Assembly (NCBI GenBank): GCA_910589025.1 | Contig: CAJURM010000009.1 | Coordinates: 50,519 to 114,518 of the forward strand | Reading direction: 5' to 3' | Source of the DNA: an uncultured Odoribacter sp. | GTDB taxonomy: Bacteria > Bacteroidota > Bacteroidia > Bacteroidales > Marinifilaceae | Length of the DNA: 64,000 bases | Shown: positions 1-8,279 of the stretch, in pieces | Position numbering within the stretch: position 1 is the stretch's first letter | Layout: each line of letters starts with the position of its first letter | The notes under the pieces: generated by a model | What the model saw: only the letters and a program-made list of their open reading frames with translations | What the model was told of the DNA's origin: nothing | Databases searched by the model: none | Position numbers and translations under genes: made by a program

Positions 1-587
1 TTCAGACTTCCGGTTGACGGGGCTAGGGTACCGTAGAAATAATCCGGTGTATTTTCAATATAGTATACGGAGGTGTACAGGCGTCCCCGGGTTTCAAGCA
101 GTTCCCTCTTGTCTTCCAGTCCTGCTTGCTGAAAGAGGGGGATGGCTTGTGCCGTAGGTATTTCTTTCCGTACAATGGGAAGGTCTTGCTGTATGATTTC
201 CTGCATGGTGGAGCGGATCTTTCCGATGGTTTCGGCGGTCAGCGGCAGGTCTTTGTCTGTCATCCGGCAAAAAATGCCGTTGGAAATATGGTATTCCGCG
301 ACCATCGGCTGGCGCTGAAACAGGCGGTTGACTGCTTTGTAGAGAACGAACAGCAGCGAACGGGTGTAGATGCTGTAACCGTCCAGGCTGCTCACATCAA
401 TGAAGTTCACCTGTTTGGGGTTCATGATGATATATTGTAAGTCTTGCAGTTCATTATTGACCAAGGCTCCCAGGATGTGGTTATGGTTTTGTGGAAAGAT
501 GACTTTTTTCACCTCTCTTAAAGTACTGCCGATTTCTATCGGATAACTTTTTCCTGTATTCTCACAAAAAATTTCAACTTGTTCCAT
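1..587 (-). CDS. Nucleoside (uridine) kinase, N-terminal part, cut by window edge
   Basis: A minus-strand frame is open from an ATG at 587 to the first base of the window (about 195 codons). It starts MEQVEIFCENTGKSYP and shows a ubiquitin-like TGS-type fold region in the first ~65 residues, then a threonyl-tRNA-synthetase-like (SAD) region around EYHISNGIFCR. Bacteroidetes nucleoside kinases of the uridine kinase/phosphoribulokinase family carry this N-terminal extension before the P-loop kinase domain. The kinase domain itself lies outside the window, so the assignment rests on the extension only. The product would phosphorylate uridine or cytidine in pyrimidine salvage. Confidence 0.7.
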   Translation of the reverse strand, partial: MEQVEIFCENTGKSYPIEIGSTLREVKKVIFPQNHNHILGALVNNELQDLQYIIMNPKQVNFIDVSSLDGYSIYTRSLLFVLYKAVNRLFQRQPMVAEYHISNGIFCRMTDKDLPLTAETIGKIRSTMQEIIQQDLPIVRKEIPTAQAIPLFQQAGLEDKRELLETRGRLYTSVYYIENTPDYFYGTLAPSTGSL

Positions 588-642
588 GATGCTCGGATTT
601 ATTTTCTAAATGTAGGAAAAAAAGAGCAAAAAGTGTTCCGTA

Positions 643-661
643 TTTCTCCAAAACGGAGAAA
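643..661. terminator. Short hairpin between lytic transglycosylase and kinase genes
   Basis: TTTCTCC and GGAGAAA form a 7-bp stem around AAAAC. It lies between two minus-strand genes. There is no clear T run on the minus strand, so it is at best a weak terminator or an attenuator ahead of the kinase gene. Confidence 0.3.
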
Positions 662-691
662 AATCCGGAATTTCAGACCGCGGGCTCCGGT

Positions 692-1636
692 TTATTGGTA
701 ATCTCCGGGGTGGACGGGTATTGTAATTTCGTATGTTTTGTGTTTGGGATTCAGAAGGCTGGATTTGCGCAACCAGGGATTGAAGCGTTTCAGTGTCTTA
801 TAGGATATGTTGTGTTCCTGTGCAAATTCCGCCCAGTCTTTTATCGGTCCCTGGACTTTTACCGTGGTGGTTTTTTCAATGGGATGGGTGTTTTTTATGT
901 CGAAATTATATAGTTCCGGGTGGGTCATGATCTGTTTCAGCGCCAGGATGCGGAATAGGTAGCGTTCGGTTTCTTCTCCGAGGAGCAGGTTGTAATAGTC
1001 CGATTCATTCTGAATGGCCATTTGGGTGAGCAGCATGGTCGTTCCCGCATTGTATGAAGCGGCTCCGGTTGTCCAGGAGCCGAAACGGTCGTGGGCTTTC
1101 TGTAAGTAGCGTGCGGCGGCTTCGGTTGATTTTTGGATGTGGTAACGTTCGTCGACCTCTTTGTTTATTTCCAGTCCGTATTCTCTGCCGGTTCCTTCCA
1201 TAAATTGCCATAGCCCCACGGCTTTTGCCGGAGATACGGCGGAGGGGTTCAGATTGCTTTCTATGACTGCCAGGTATTTGAAATCGTCCGGAATCCCCGC
1301 TTCTTTCAGAATGGGTTCGATGACAGCAAACATCCGGGGGGCGTTTTTCAATAACTGGATGGTGTGTGAATGCAGATATGTATTGACAATCAATTCTTTT
1401 TGCAACGCTTCCCGGACGTCCAGCCGATGTAGCGGAACGGTTTCTCCGGCGAAAGTCATGGCCGAAGGAAGATAAACATCGGTTGTGACTGCCGGTTTCG
1501 GTAAGGACCTGCTTTTCTGTTCCGCGGCAGCTTGTTGGCGGGAGTGGCGGTTGTCTTGGGAACTGAAAAGTAGGGCTATGAGGTTGACGAGGGAAAAAAC
1601 AAGGATAAGGTATAGGATAGAACCGTCTTTTTTCAT
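692..1636 (-). CDS. Membrane-bound lytic murein transglycosylase, MltD-like
   Basis: The 314-residue product begins MKKDGSILYL and has an N-terminal membrane anchor or signal (residues 6-25). A transglycosylase SLT domain follows, with the catalytic glutamate in VIESNLNP (E126), then the GLWQFM and ASYNAG motifs of the goose-lysozyme fold. The last ~50 residues look like a LysM domain. The enzyme cleaves peptidoglycan glycan strands to anhydro-muropeptides at the cell envelope. The start at 1636 is chosen because a good promoter -7 element lies at 1733-1740, just upstream of the transcript; a longer reading to 1735 would begin inside the promoter and precede the hydrophobic segment. Confidence 0.85.
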   Translation of the reverse strand: MKKDGSILYLILVFSLVNLIALLFSSQDNRHSRQQAAAEQKSRSLPKPAVTTDVYLPSAMTFAGETVPLHRLDVREALQKELIVNTYLHSHTIQLLKNAPRMFAVIEPILKEAGIPDDFKYLAVIESNLNPSAVSPAKAVGLWQFMEGTGREYGLEINKEVDERYHIQKSTEAAARYLQKAHDRFGSWTTGAASYNAGTTMLLTQMAIQNESDYYNLLLGEETERYLFRILALKQIMTHPELYNFDIKNTHPIEKTTTVKVQGPIKDWAEFAQEHNISYKTLKRFNPWLRKSSLLNPKHKTYEITIPVHPGDYQ

Positions 1637-1732
1637 GTCGTACTTCGTTGTTTTTGTGGGTTGCAAAGGATGTGCAGGCGGTGACAGTGCCGGGGTTGTC
1701 CGTACACGGTGCAACACGCTGCCCGTCCTATG

Positions 1733-1740
1733 CAAAGATA
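1733..1740 (-). promoter_or_regulatory. Probable promoter -7 element for the lytic transglycosylase
   Basis: Read on the minus strand the bases are TATCTTTG, matching the Bacteroidetes -7 consensus TAnnTTTG. The -33 region upstream is T-rich without a perfect TTTG. The predicted leader to the ATG at 1636 is about 90 nt. Confidence 0.5.
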
Positions 1741-1782
1741 CGTAATAATGCAGAAAAAGATTAGTCCGGATGCGATATACTT

Positions 1783-3111
1783 TTAAATCGTTTTTTTGTG
1801 CCAGCCGGCAAAATACAGGTATAGCAGGGAGGTGACGCCGATAAGGGCGCCATAAGTGATTTCACTAGTCCATACCCAGGCTACGTCGGAGCGGATTACT
1901 TTTGCGAAGAACCACACGGAACCGCTGTAGGCAAAGAGGACTATCACTTCCAGCCACAAGGCATGAATGGTGTTGCCTGTGCCGGAAACGGCCTCAAAGT
2001 AGGTCATGCCGAAACTCATGGCAATGGCTGCGATGCAAATGACATATAGGGAGGGAACAGAAGCCGATGCCAGGAGTGCGTCATTGGTATAGACCGACAG
2101 TAACAGGGTCGGAAAGAGGACGCAGAAGGTGAGCACGGGCAGGATGCTGACGAGGCTCAGCCGGAGTATTTTGACTAAGGTGGAGCGGACTTCCTGTTGC
2201 TGGCCGGCACCGATTTGGCGGCTTGTTAAGGTGTTGGCTGTGGCACCGAAGGCAAATACGGGAATCATAATCAGCATGTATACACTTCTGACAATGCCCG
2301 ATATGGCGATAGGTTCTTCGCCCATCCGTTCAACCATAACGAAGAAGATGAACCATGTCCCGAAAGAAAGCAGTTTCTGGAGCATGGTCGGGAAGGCCAG
2401 TTTCAGTACTGCTTTGATAAGCCAGCCTTCCAGTTTGTGGAAGGCAAAGAGGGCGTATTTCTTTAACGGGAGTTTGGCGAGGGTGTATAGGAAAAAGAAT
2501 ATCAGTGCGGATATTTCTGCACAGACGGAGGCGAATGCAGCGCCGCCGACACCCATGTGGGGGAAGCCCCATTTCCCGAAAATAAGGACATAGTCCAAAA
2601 ATATATTGACGACAGCCATCAGCAGGGTGGAGAAGCTGATGACTTTTGTGTTGGAAAGTCCGATGTATAATGCCCGGAAAAGGAAATTGAAGCATACGAA
2701 GATAATGCCGTAGTGCCTGTAGTTCATGTATTCCATCGCTGCCGCGTAGATGTTGGGGGACTGGATAACCCGGCTCAGCAGATATTCCGTGCAGAAGTGC
2801 TGTATCAGAAATAGTCCCGTGGACAAGAGGAGTACGAAAACCAGCCCGTGTTCGAACACGACGCCGATTCGTTCCAGTTTGTTTTCTCCCAGTCGCCGGG
2901 CAATGATGATCTGGACCCCGATGCTGAACCCCCATGCCAGGGTGGAAAAGACGTAGTAATATATGCTTGCCATCATGGCGGCGCCCAAGGCGATGGCGCT
3001 AACCCGCCCCAGAAATGCCGTGTCGGTCAGTGCGATTAAGGTCTGCGCCAGGTTGCCGAAGATAATCGGGTAGGCGATGTTCCAGATGGTTTTGTTACTG
3101 ATGGATGTCAT
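1783..3111 (-). CDS. MATE family multidrug/Na+ exporter
   Basis: The 442-residue protein has about twelve hydrophobic segments and the usual MATE opening: NKTIWNIAYPIIFGNLAQTLIALTDTAFLGRVSAIALGA. The length fits the family (440-480). MATE proteins export cationic drugs or metabolites using Na+ or H+ gradients across the inner membrane. It lies upstream of the transglycosylase on the same strand, about 150 bp from that gene's start, with a separate promoter in between, so they are probably not one operon. The substrate cannot be predicted. Confidence 0.9.
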   Translation of the reverse strand: MTSISNKTIWNIAYPIIFGNLAQTLIALTDTAFLGRVSAIALGAAMMASIYYYVFSTLAWGFSIGVQIIIARRLGENKLERIGVVFEHGLVFVLLLSTGLFLIQHFCTEYLLSRVIQSPNIYAAAMEYMNYRHYGIIFVCFNFLFRALYIGLSNTKVISFSTLLMAVVNIFLDYVLIFGKWGFPHMGVGGAAFASVCAEISALIFFFLYTLAKLPLKKYALFAFHKLEGWLIKAVLKLAFPTMLQKLLSFGTWFIFFVMVERMGEEPIAISGIVRSVYMLIMIPVFAFGATANTLTSRQIGAGQQQEVRSTLVKILRLSLVSILPVLTFCVLFPTLLLSVYTNDALLASASVPSLYVICIAAIAMSFGMTYFEAVSGTGNTIHALWLEVIVLFAYSGSVWFFAKVIRSDVAWVWTSEITYGALIGVTSLLYLYFAGWHKKTI

Positions 3112-3239
3112 ACGAACAGGTTGTTTCAGATTCGGAGGTAAAGATACGATAAAAATGGCAAGGGAAGGAAAAATGGTAAAAAAGCATTATTTTCGTACGT
3201 TGTGAAACGGACAGGCATGTTGTTTTAAAATTGAAAGAT

Positions 3240-3689
3240 ATGACTATTGAAGAACAAGTAAACCAAGGGATTAAGGAGTCGATGAAGGCTCAGGACAAAG
3301 TGAGGCTTGAAGCTTTCCGGAACATAAAGAAGGTGATTCTGGAGGCGAAAACCAAGCCGGGAGCGGGGGATGGAATTGACGATGCAGAGTGCTTGAAGAT
3401 TATCCAGAAATTGGCAAAACAGAGTACGGAGTCGGCAGCTATTTACAAGGAGCAGGGACGGATGGACCTGTATGAGGAAGAAAACGGACAGTTACAGGTG
3501 TTGAATGCTTTTCTGCCCAAACCGTTGACGGATGAGGAACTGACGGCTGCTTTGAAAGAGATTATTGCTTCCGTAGGGGCTACTTCTCCCAAGGATATGG
3601 GGAAAGTGATGGGGGTGGCAACGAAACAGTTGTCCGGGAAAGCCGACGGGAAAGCCATTTCCGAAAAGGTGAAAAGTCTTTTAAGTTAA
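3240..3689 (+). CDS. GatB/YqeY domain protein
   Basis: The 149-residue protein starts MTIEEQVNQGIKESMK and is a stand-alone YqeY domain: an N-terminal helical part (AMKAQDKVRLEAFRNIK-like) and a C-terminal half ending in SGKADGKAISEKVKSLL. This is the domain at the tail of GatB of the Asp/Glu-tRNA amidotransferase, where it binds tRNA. Free YqeY proteins are conserved but of unclear role. The ATG at 3240 is preferred over a TTG three codons upstream because homologues begin at this point. Confidence 0.88.
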   Translation: MTIEEQVNQGIKESMKAQDKVRLEAFRNIKKVILEAKTKPGAGDGIDDAECLKIIQKLAKQSTESAAIYKEQGRMDLYEEENGQLQVLNAFLPKPLTDEELTAALKEIIASVGATSPKDMGKVMGVATKQLSGKADGKAISEKVKSLLS

Positions 3690-3750
3690 AAAGTTAAAGA
3701 GTTAAAAAGTTGAAAGGTTGAAAGGGGTGCTCCTTTTCAACTTTTCAGTT
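3690..3750. terminator. Bidirectional terminator built from short AGTTAAA-like repeats
   Basis: After the yqeY-like stop the sequence repeats variants of AGTTAAAA/AGTTGAAAGG, then continues with CCTTTTCAACTTTTC, which pairs with the AAAGTTGAAAGG copy around a small GGTGCT loop. It sits between convergent genes, so it can stop transcription in both directions. Confidence 0.55.
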
Positions 3751-3753
3751 TTC

Positions 3754-5106
3754 TTACTTAATTTCGGGTACTTCGATGCCTTTGATTTTCCGGTACAGGT
3801 TTAATGCATAGGAATCGGTCATGCCGGAAACATAGTCGATGACGGTCTGTATTTTGGTATACATGGAGTCTTCTTTGTTTACCTGGTATTGCTCCGGCAT
3901 GATGGAAAGTATGTTGCGGGCATAATAGGTTTCCGGTTTCAGGATGGCATCGGTGTATTCTTTCAGAATTGTTCCCAAGATTTTAAAACCGGCGATTTGT
4001 ATCTGGGTGACGATGTTGGTGTGGTAGATGCGTTTATAAGCCAGGTCCGTACAGTCGTCATAGGCTTTTTTGTTGGTGCCGCTGAGGTTTTTAATCAGGG
4101 TGCTGTTGAACTCTCCTTTCATGATGGCTTCGTAGTTGTTGCAGAATACATCCGCACAAGCATTGATGAGTTTGTTGATGATGCCTGCCCTCAAAAAGGC
4201 AATCCGTTCATTTTTGTCCGTAACGATTTTGAAGGTTCGGGCGATGACTTTCAGGTCTTCTTTGTCTTCATTCCTGTCGTAGAAGTTTTCAAGAATGTTT
4301 GTCGTTTCGTCGTATGAAAGGATGCGCAGTTTATGCGAGTCTTCGATGTCCATGATCTGATAGCAGATATCATCGGCGGCTTCCACCAGATACACCAGCG
4401 GATGTCTGACGTATTGGAGCGGGTTGTTGCTGACCTGCTTTAGTCCTAATTCTTCCGCCACCTGCCGGTAGATTTCTTTTTCACTCTGGAAAAAGCCGTA
4501 TTTGTAGCCTTTGCTGGAGGCTTTGGATTCAAAAGGATATTTGACGATGGAGGCCAGGGTGGTGTAGGTCATGGTATATCCTCCCGGACGCCTGCCCTTG
4601 AAGCTGTGTGTCAGCAGGCGGAAAGCATTGGCATTGCCTTCGAAATGGCTGAGATCCGCCCATTCTTCGTCAGAAAGCAGTTTTTTCAAGTATAGTCCTT
4701 CCCCTTCGCTGAAAAAATAGGAAATGGCTTCTTCACCCGAATGTCCGAAAGGCGGGTTGCCCAAATCGTGGGCTAAACATGCCGTGCTGACAATGGTCCC
4801 GATTTCTTCCACTAAGTCGGGATTTTCCAGTTCGATTTTATTTTGTTTGAGGTATTGGCTTACCTTGTTGCCCAAAGAGCGTCCCACACTGGCAACTTCC
4901 AGACTGTGTGTAAGCCGGTTGTGTACGAATATGTTGCCGGGCAACGGAAATACCTGTGTCTTATTCTGTAATCGCCGGAATGGAGAAGAAAAAATCAACC
5001 GGTCGTAATCCCGCTGGAACTGGGAACGGTCGTGTGAATGAAACAGTGAGGTCGTAGCTCCCGGATGATACCGGTGTGCCGATAAAAGTTTATTCCAATC
5101 CATCAT
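3754..5106 (-). CDS. dgt: Deoxyguanosinetriphosphate triphosphohydrolase-like protein
   Basis: The 450-residue HD-superfamily protein carries the dGTPase signature: SSPFRRLQNKTQVFPLPGN, then RLTHSLEVASVGRSLG with metal-binding H67, and CLAHDLGNPPFGHSGE with H113-D114. A later EAADDICYQIMD holds the last metal aspartate. Members hydrolyse dNTPs to deoxynucleosides and triphosphate, which controls nucleotide pools. A strong promoter lies directly upstream at 5127-5157. The ATG at 5106 is followed by a second ATG at 5103, and either could be used. Confidence 0.9.
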   Translation of the reverse strand: MMDWNKLLSAHRYHPGATTSLFHSHDRSQFQRDYDRLIFSSPFRRLQNKTQVFPLPGNIFVHNRLTHSLEVASVGRSLGNKVSQYLKQNKIELENPDLVEEIGTIVSTACLAHDLGNPPFGHSGEEAISYFFSEGEGLYLKKLLSDEEWADLSHFEGNANAFRLLTHSFKGRRPGGYTMTYTTLASIVKYPFESKASSKGYKYGFFQSEKEIYRQVAEELGLKQVSNNPLQYVRHPLVYLVEAADDICYQIMDIEDSHKLRILSYDETTNILENFYDRNEDKEDLKVIARTFKIVTDKNERIAFLRAGIINKLINACADVFCNNYEAIMKGEFNSTLIKNLSGTNKKAYDDCTDLAYKRIYHTNIVTQIQIAGFKILGTILKEYTDAILKPETYYARNILSIMPEQYQVNKEDSMYTKIQTVIDYVSGMTDSYALNLYRKIKGIEVPEIK

Positions 5107-5126
5107 AGCAATATCGTATTAGCAAA

Positions 5127-5157
5127 CAAAAATAGGATTAAAATACCGAAATTCAAA
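5127..5157 (-). promoter_or_regulatory. Promoter of dgt
   Basis: On the minus strand TTTG (5154-5157) is followed by a 19-nt spacer and TATTTTTG (5127-5134), a perfect match to the Bacteroidetes primary sigma consensus. Transcription would start about 15 nt before the ATG. Confidence 0.75.
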
Positions 5158-5174
5158 GCTGCCGGAAAAATGCG

Positions 5175-5204
5175 AAAGGGAAGCTGGCATCCCAACTTCC
5201 CTTT
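5175..5204 (-). terminator. Terminator of the DUF6266 gene
   Basis: AAAGGGAAG and CTTCCCTTT form a perfect 9-bp stem with a 12-nt loop, 20 bp past the stop of the upstream minus-strand gene. On that strand it is followed by CGCATTTTTCC. Confidence 0.6.
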
Positions 5205-5223
5205 CCTTTCAGTAGGTTGTCTT

Positions 5224-5862
5224 TTAACTGACAGGTATCGGTAAATATACCGAGTCAGAGGCAGACGTTCCGTTTTCAGCCAGAACAAACACATACCCTG
5301 CCAACTGCTTCATATTCCACGTCGTCGGTAAGGTTACTGTCGTGGAACTATCGTCATTGCGGGTATTCAGACGAAACAACTTGCTGCGCATCCGCTCCTT
5401 CTCAAGAACCACCACATACACCACATCCGTCGGATCCGCTCCATACCCGAAATCTCCGACATCATGGGTAAATGTCAATTCATGGTCCGCTTCATTCATC
5501 ATGACCGTCATATCCTCCACCACTTCCCGGCTACCCTTGGCGACCACAAGTTTCTCGTAATCCACCGTGACCACCAATTTTTCATTCACATTCACGGCAT
5601 TCTGGTTAGCACTGCAAAAAGCATTCCACGGGGTATTGGTTACAGGACGCCCTGGGAACCCAACTTCAATCGTCGAGTTAAACGCTTTACACAACGAAGT
5701 CAACTCTTTCATCTTCAAGCGTTGCATCTGTTGCGGAAGTGTGTTTGAAGCATTCTTATCAATTTTCGTTTTTAGCACATTTTGACCGCGGCTGCGGTAA
5801 TACGTATTTTCTGCCATCGATTTTCTAATCCTGTGGATAAAAGGCATTTTAATTATACTCAT
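5224..5862 (-). CDS. DUF6266 family protein
   Basis: This is a 212-residue protein of unknown function. The N-terminal part has the family's short basic Y-R-S-R-G segment and a TLPQQMQRLKMKELTSLCKAF stretch resembling the T-x-x-Q-x-x-R-x-K pattern. The C-terminal part is an all-beta-looking domain (DPTDVVYVVVLEK, then AGYVFVLAENGTSASDSVYL). DUF6266 proteins are frequent in Bacteroidetes accessory DNA, often in arrays. The ATG at 5862 is chosen over a TTG at 5871. It overlaps the end of a possible 37-codon ORF upstream, which suggests translational coupling. A diverged relative lies at 6060-6695. Confidence 0.65.
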   Translation of the reverse strand: MSIIKMPFIHRIRKSMAENTYYRSRGQNVLKTKIDKNASNTLPQQMQRLKMKELTSLCKAFNSTIEVGFPGRPVTNTPWNAFCSANQNAVNVNEKLVVTVDYEKLVVAKGSREVVEDMTVMMNEADHELTFTHDVGDFGYGADPTDVVYVVVLEKERMRSKLFRLNTRNDDSSTTVTLPTTWNMKQLAGYVFVLAENGTSASDSVYLPIPVS

Positions 5863-5962
5863 ATTCTTCAATTTTAGATGTTAATACTAAATTATCTAAC
5901 TCTGTTTGCACACTACCGACACCTTGTGTCGCAGTATGCGGTTTTTGTTTTATTAAATTCAT
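5849..5962 (-). CDS. Possible 37-residue peptide upstream of DUF6266 gene
   Basis: On the minus strand an ATG at 5962 opens a frame that ends at TAA 5849-5851 and overlaps the DUF6266 start by 14 bp. The peptide begins MNLIKQKPHTATQGVGS and ends in an acidic KIEEYEYN tail. The composition is protein-like (balanced charge, no low complexity), but no family is recognised. It could be a real small protein, a leader peptide or chance. An imperfect inverted repeat at 5908-5939 falls inside it. Confidence 0.35.
   Translation of the reverse strand: MNLIKQKPHTATQGVGSVQTELDNLVLTSKIEEYEYN
5908..5939. repeat. Imperfect palindrome inside the small ORF
   Basis: The sequence reads as arms CCGACAC and GTGTCGC around CTT, extended outwards by CACTA/TAGT-like pairing to about 32 bp. 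In RNA it would make a strong hairpin 50-100 nt upstream of the DUF6266 start. It could be a protein-binding site or a translation-controlling structure. Confidence 0.45.
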
Positions 5963-6059
5963 AAAATTTAAATTAATTTAATTAAAAATGTTTATTTTCT
6001 CTTTGATCTGACATTGAGCTCACAATGAGCGCTCCAGACCTTATTAGAACACACCGACA

Positions 6060-6695
6060 TCAAAGCAAAAAATGCTTGCTATCGGAAACTGCACCTGTTT
6101 TAGAGCGCATGAAACAGTACACATTAGAATATCCCAACCATTCGGTTGGTAATTTAAATTCAGCACACCCGTCTTTACGACAGGCAATGCCAAATTCATT
6201 GAGTATTTTTATTGCAAAGTACTTCCCGCCTCGCATAAAAGCGAGTACAACACGATCTTCCGCATGACAGCCCGGATAGCAAGTCGTGTTTTTCCAGCTC
6301 AGAGCCCAGGTATTTTCTCCTGCCTGACGAATCGCGATTTCATCAGGCAGATAAATACCTGTTCCGACAGTCAAACGGACTTTTCCAGCATCTCCTATAA
6401 AACCGTCAGGAGCAAATGCAGGAAGATTCTTAGTAACAAACAAATTATAACCCGTCCAACCCGCGGGTTTATCCGCTGCTTTCCAACATACGTCAAGTCC
6501 TGCTGCCCTCACTGCTTTATACAGTATGGCAACCGAAGCTATTCTATGCTGTTGGGCAACTTGTCCGGCACTTGTAAGTTTTCGACTATCAGGACAACTC
6601 CGTACGCAAGTTTTTCCCAAACGTTTATACACCGTACAACCACCGGCTTTTCCTTTTATTTTTCCTATATTAAAATTATTATTATCGATAATCAT
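6060..6695 (-). CDS. DUF6266-like protein
   Basis: The 211-residue protein shares its layout with the product of 5224-5862: a short glycine/lysine-rich N-terminus (NIGKIKGKAGGCTVYKRLGK), a T-x-x-G-Q-x-x-Q-x-R helix (SAGQVAQQHRIASVAILYKAV), then a beta-rich C-terminus ending in SKTGAVSDSKHFLL. The two are probably diverged paralogues. It has more cysteines than is usual for the family. Its function is unknown. It follows a possible 44-codon ORF by about 70 bp. Confidence 0.6.
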   Translation of the reverse strand: MIIDNNNFNIGKIKGKAGGCTVYKRLGKTCVRSCPDSRKLTSAGQVAQQHRIASVAILYKAVRAAGLDVCWKAADKPAGWTGYNLFVTKNLPAFAPDGFIGDAGKVRLTVGTGIYLPDEIAIRQAGENTWALSWKNTTCYPGCHAEDRVVLAFMRGGKYFAIKILNEFGIACRKDGCAEFKLPTEWLGYSNVYCFMRSKTGAVSDSKHFLL

Positions 6696-6767
6696 TTCAA
6701 GCTATATTAAAATTTATTTAACCAATATCATTATAAACTTCTGTTTCAACATCTCATTCATTAACAT

Positions 6768-6902
6768 CTATTCTATATTTAGTATTAGTATTTCCGGACT
6801 CTCCTTTTCCTTCTCCACCATATCCATGAACGTCTTTTCCTCCTCCTGCGCCCTCTCCCGCCGCTTCTCCACATTCTTTAGTAGTACTCTTAACTTTATC
6901 AT
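6768..6902 (-). CDS. Possible 44-residue charged peptide upstream of second DUF6266-like gene
   Basis: The frame runs from ATG 6902 to TAG 6768 and encodes MIKLRVLLKNVEKRRERAQ, a run of acidic and basic residues, and a short hydrophobic tail ILILNIE. It looks like an amphipathic helix. A second frame starting at 6915 is glycine-rich and less convincing. No clear ribosome site or promoter is visible. It matters mainly because the other DUF6266 gene also has a tiny ORF in front. The rest of 6903-7142 is A+T-rich with nothing I recognise. Confidence 0.3.
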   Translation of the reverse strand: MIKLRVLLKNVEKRRERAQEEEKTFMDMVEKEKESPEILILNIE

Positions 6903-7142
6903 CTCTCGAAAACATGGAGATGTAAATGCAAAGTAATACTTTTTATTTTACTGGCAAACATTTTTTAGGAAAAAAACTTATAACTCAAAGTCTGCAAATA
7001 TCATATATAACTATATATCAAAACATTAAACACACATTTCATCAGCCTATTTTAGCAATTTAAAAGTTTTACATGAGTCAGAACAATTCATATATCAAAA
7101 TTTTATTACTTTTATATCATAAACCGTCAAGCAATCTGCAAC

Positions 7143-7949
7143 ATGGCAAAAATTACCGTACAAAACACTGAAATCAATATTGTCAAAGCCAATGGCGAGG
7201 ACTATATCTGTTTGACGGATATGCTACGCGCTAAAGACGGCGACTTTTTCATTACAGACTGGCTGCGCAACCGTAATACTCTTGAATATATTGGCATTTG
7301 GGAGAAAATATATAATCCCGACTTTAATTATGGCGAATTCGCCACAATTAGAAATCAATCGGGGCTAAATAGCTTCAAAATAAGCGTCAAAGAGTTTGTT
7401 GCCCGTACGAACGCAGTTTCCATTCAAGCAAAAGCAGGGAAATATGGTGGCACATACGCACACCAGGATATAGCTTTTGAATTTGCTATGTGGATCAGTC
7501 CGGAATTTAAGATTTACATTGTCAAGGAATTTCAACGGCTAAAAATAGAGGAGCAGCAACTACTCGGTTGGTCGGCAAAACGGGAATTGTCGAAAATCAA
7601 CTACCGTATCCATACAGATGCCATTAAACAGAACCTTATCCCGGCAAAAATTACGAAAGCACAAGCAAATATCATATATGCCAACGAAGCTGATGTGCTG
7701 AACGTAGCGATGTTCGGTATGACAGCAAAGCATTGGCGAGAAAGCAATCCGGAACTAAAAGGAAATATCCGGGACTATGCCACCATCAATGAACTGATTT
7801 GCTTGTCAAACATGGAGAATCTGAATGCGGTTTTCATTGGGCAAGGATTAGCGCAAAGCGAACGTCTCATAAAATTAAACCAAATAGCCATACATCAAAT
7901 GGGCGTGTTGGAAAGCGAAGCCCCCAATGATCGTAAATTGTTGAAATAA
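7143..7949 (+). CDS. KilA-N domain protein
   Basis: The 268-residue protein is typical of bacterial KilA-N proteins. A KilA-N domain covers residues ~10-140, with DYICLTDMLRAKDGDFFITDWLRNRN and a YGGTYAHQDIAFEFAMWISPEFKIYIVKEFQRLK core. A C-terminal part follows with INYRIHTDAIKQNLIP and ADVLNVAMFGMTAKHWR. KilA-N domains bind DNA and are common in phages, large DNA viruses and bacterial accessory regions. No phage structural genes are nearby, so a stand-alone regulator or defence-associated role is equally possible. Confidence 0.88.
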   Translation: MAKITVQNTEINIVKANGEDYICLTDMLRAKDGDFFITDWLRNRNTLEYIGIWEKIYNPDFNYGEFATIRNQSGLNSFKISVKEFVARTNAVSIQAKAGKYGGTYAHQDIAFEFAMWISPEFKIYIVKEFQRLKIEEQQLLGWSAKRELSKINYRIHTDAIKQNLIPAKITKAQANIIYANEADVLNVAMFGMTAKHWRESNPELKGNIRDYATINELICLSNMENLNAVFIGQGLAQSERLIKLNQIAIHQMGVLESEAPNDRKLLK

Positions 7950-7965
7950 ACAATCTATATAGAAT

Positions 7966-8029
7966 ATCTCCGTACCATCCGGGTAGCATCTCCGTACCAT
8001 CCGGGTAGCATCTCCGTACCATCTGGGGC
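7966..8029 (+). repeat. Three tandem 22-bp repeats
   Basis: ATCTCCGTACCATCCGGGTA followed by GC occurs at 7966-7987 and 7988-8009, with a third partial copy at 8010-8029 in which CATCC has become CATCT. The first two units are identical and the third is decayed. It lies 16 bp past the KilA-N stop. Confidence 0.85.
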
Positions 8030-8055
8030 TTTTAGCTATATCATACCTATATATT

Positions 8056-8095
8056 AGCTATGTTTTCTCTATGCTCAGATAGTAAAAACATAGCT
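8056..8095. repeat. Hairpin between KilA-N gene and DUF2335 operon
   Basis: AGCTATGTTTT (8056-8066) and AAAACATAGCT (8085-8095) form a perfect 11-bp stem with an 18-nt loop. It is followed by a small CGGCT-GAA-AGCCG hairpin. It may end KilA-N transcription, although no T run follows. Confidence 0.5.
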
Positions 8096-8232
8096 TACAT
8101 CCAGCTTATATACGGCTGAAAGCCGCAGATACCCCGGAGATTGTTCCCAATTCCTTCCTAGGTAACCACAATAAATTAATTAGGACAGGAACTATTACCT
8201 TGGCTCTGCCAATTCGTTTTTGGACAAACAAA

Positions 8233-8265
8233 TTTGTTTTTATCCTCGTTTTATTTATATATTTG
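8233..8265 (+). promoter_or_regulatory. Promoter of the DUF2335 operon
   Basis: TTTG at 8233-8236, a 21-nt spacer and TATATTTG at 8258-8265 match the Bacteroidetes consensus. The predicted start of transcription is only ~8-10 nt before the ATG at 8280. Confidence 0.65.
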
Positions 8266-8279
8266 CAAAGAGGATTTAT

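Noticed and set aside
7966..8029. CRISPR array
   Set aside because: The 22-bp units are directly abutting with no spacers and there are no cas genes.
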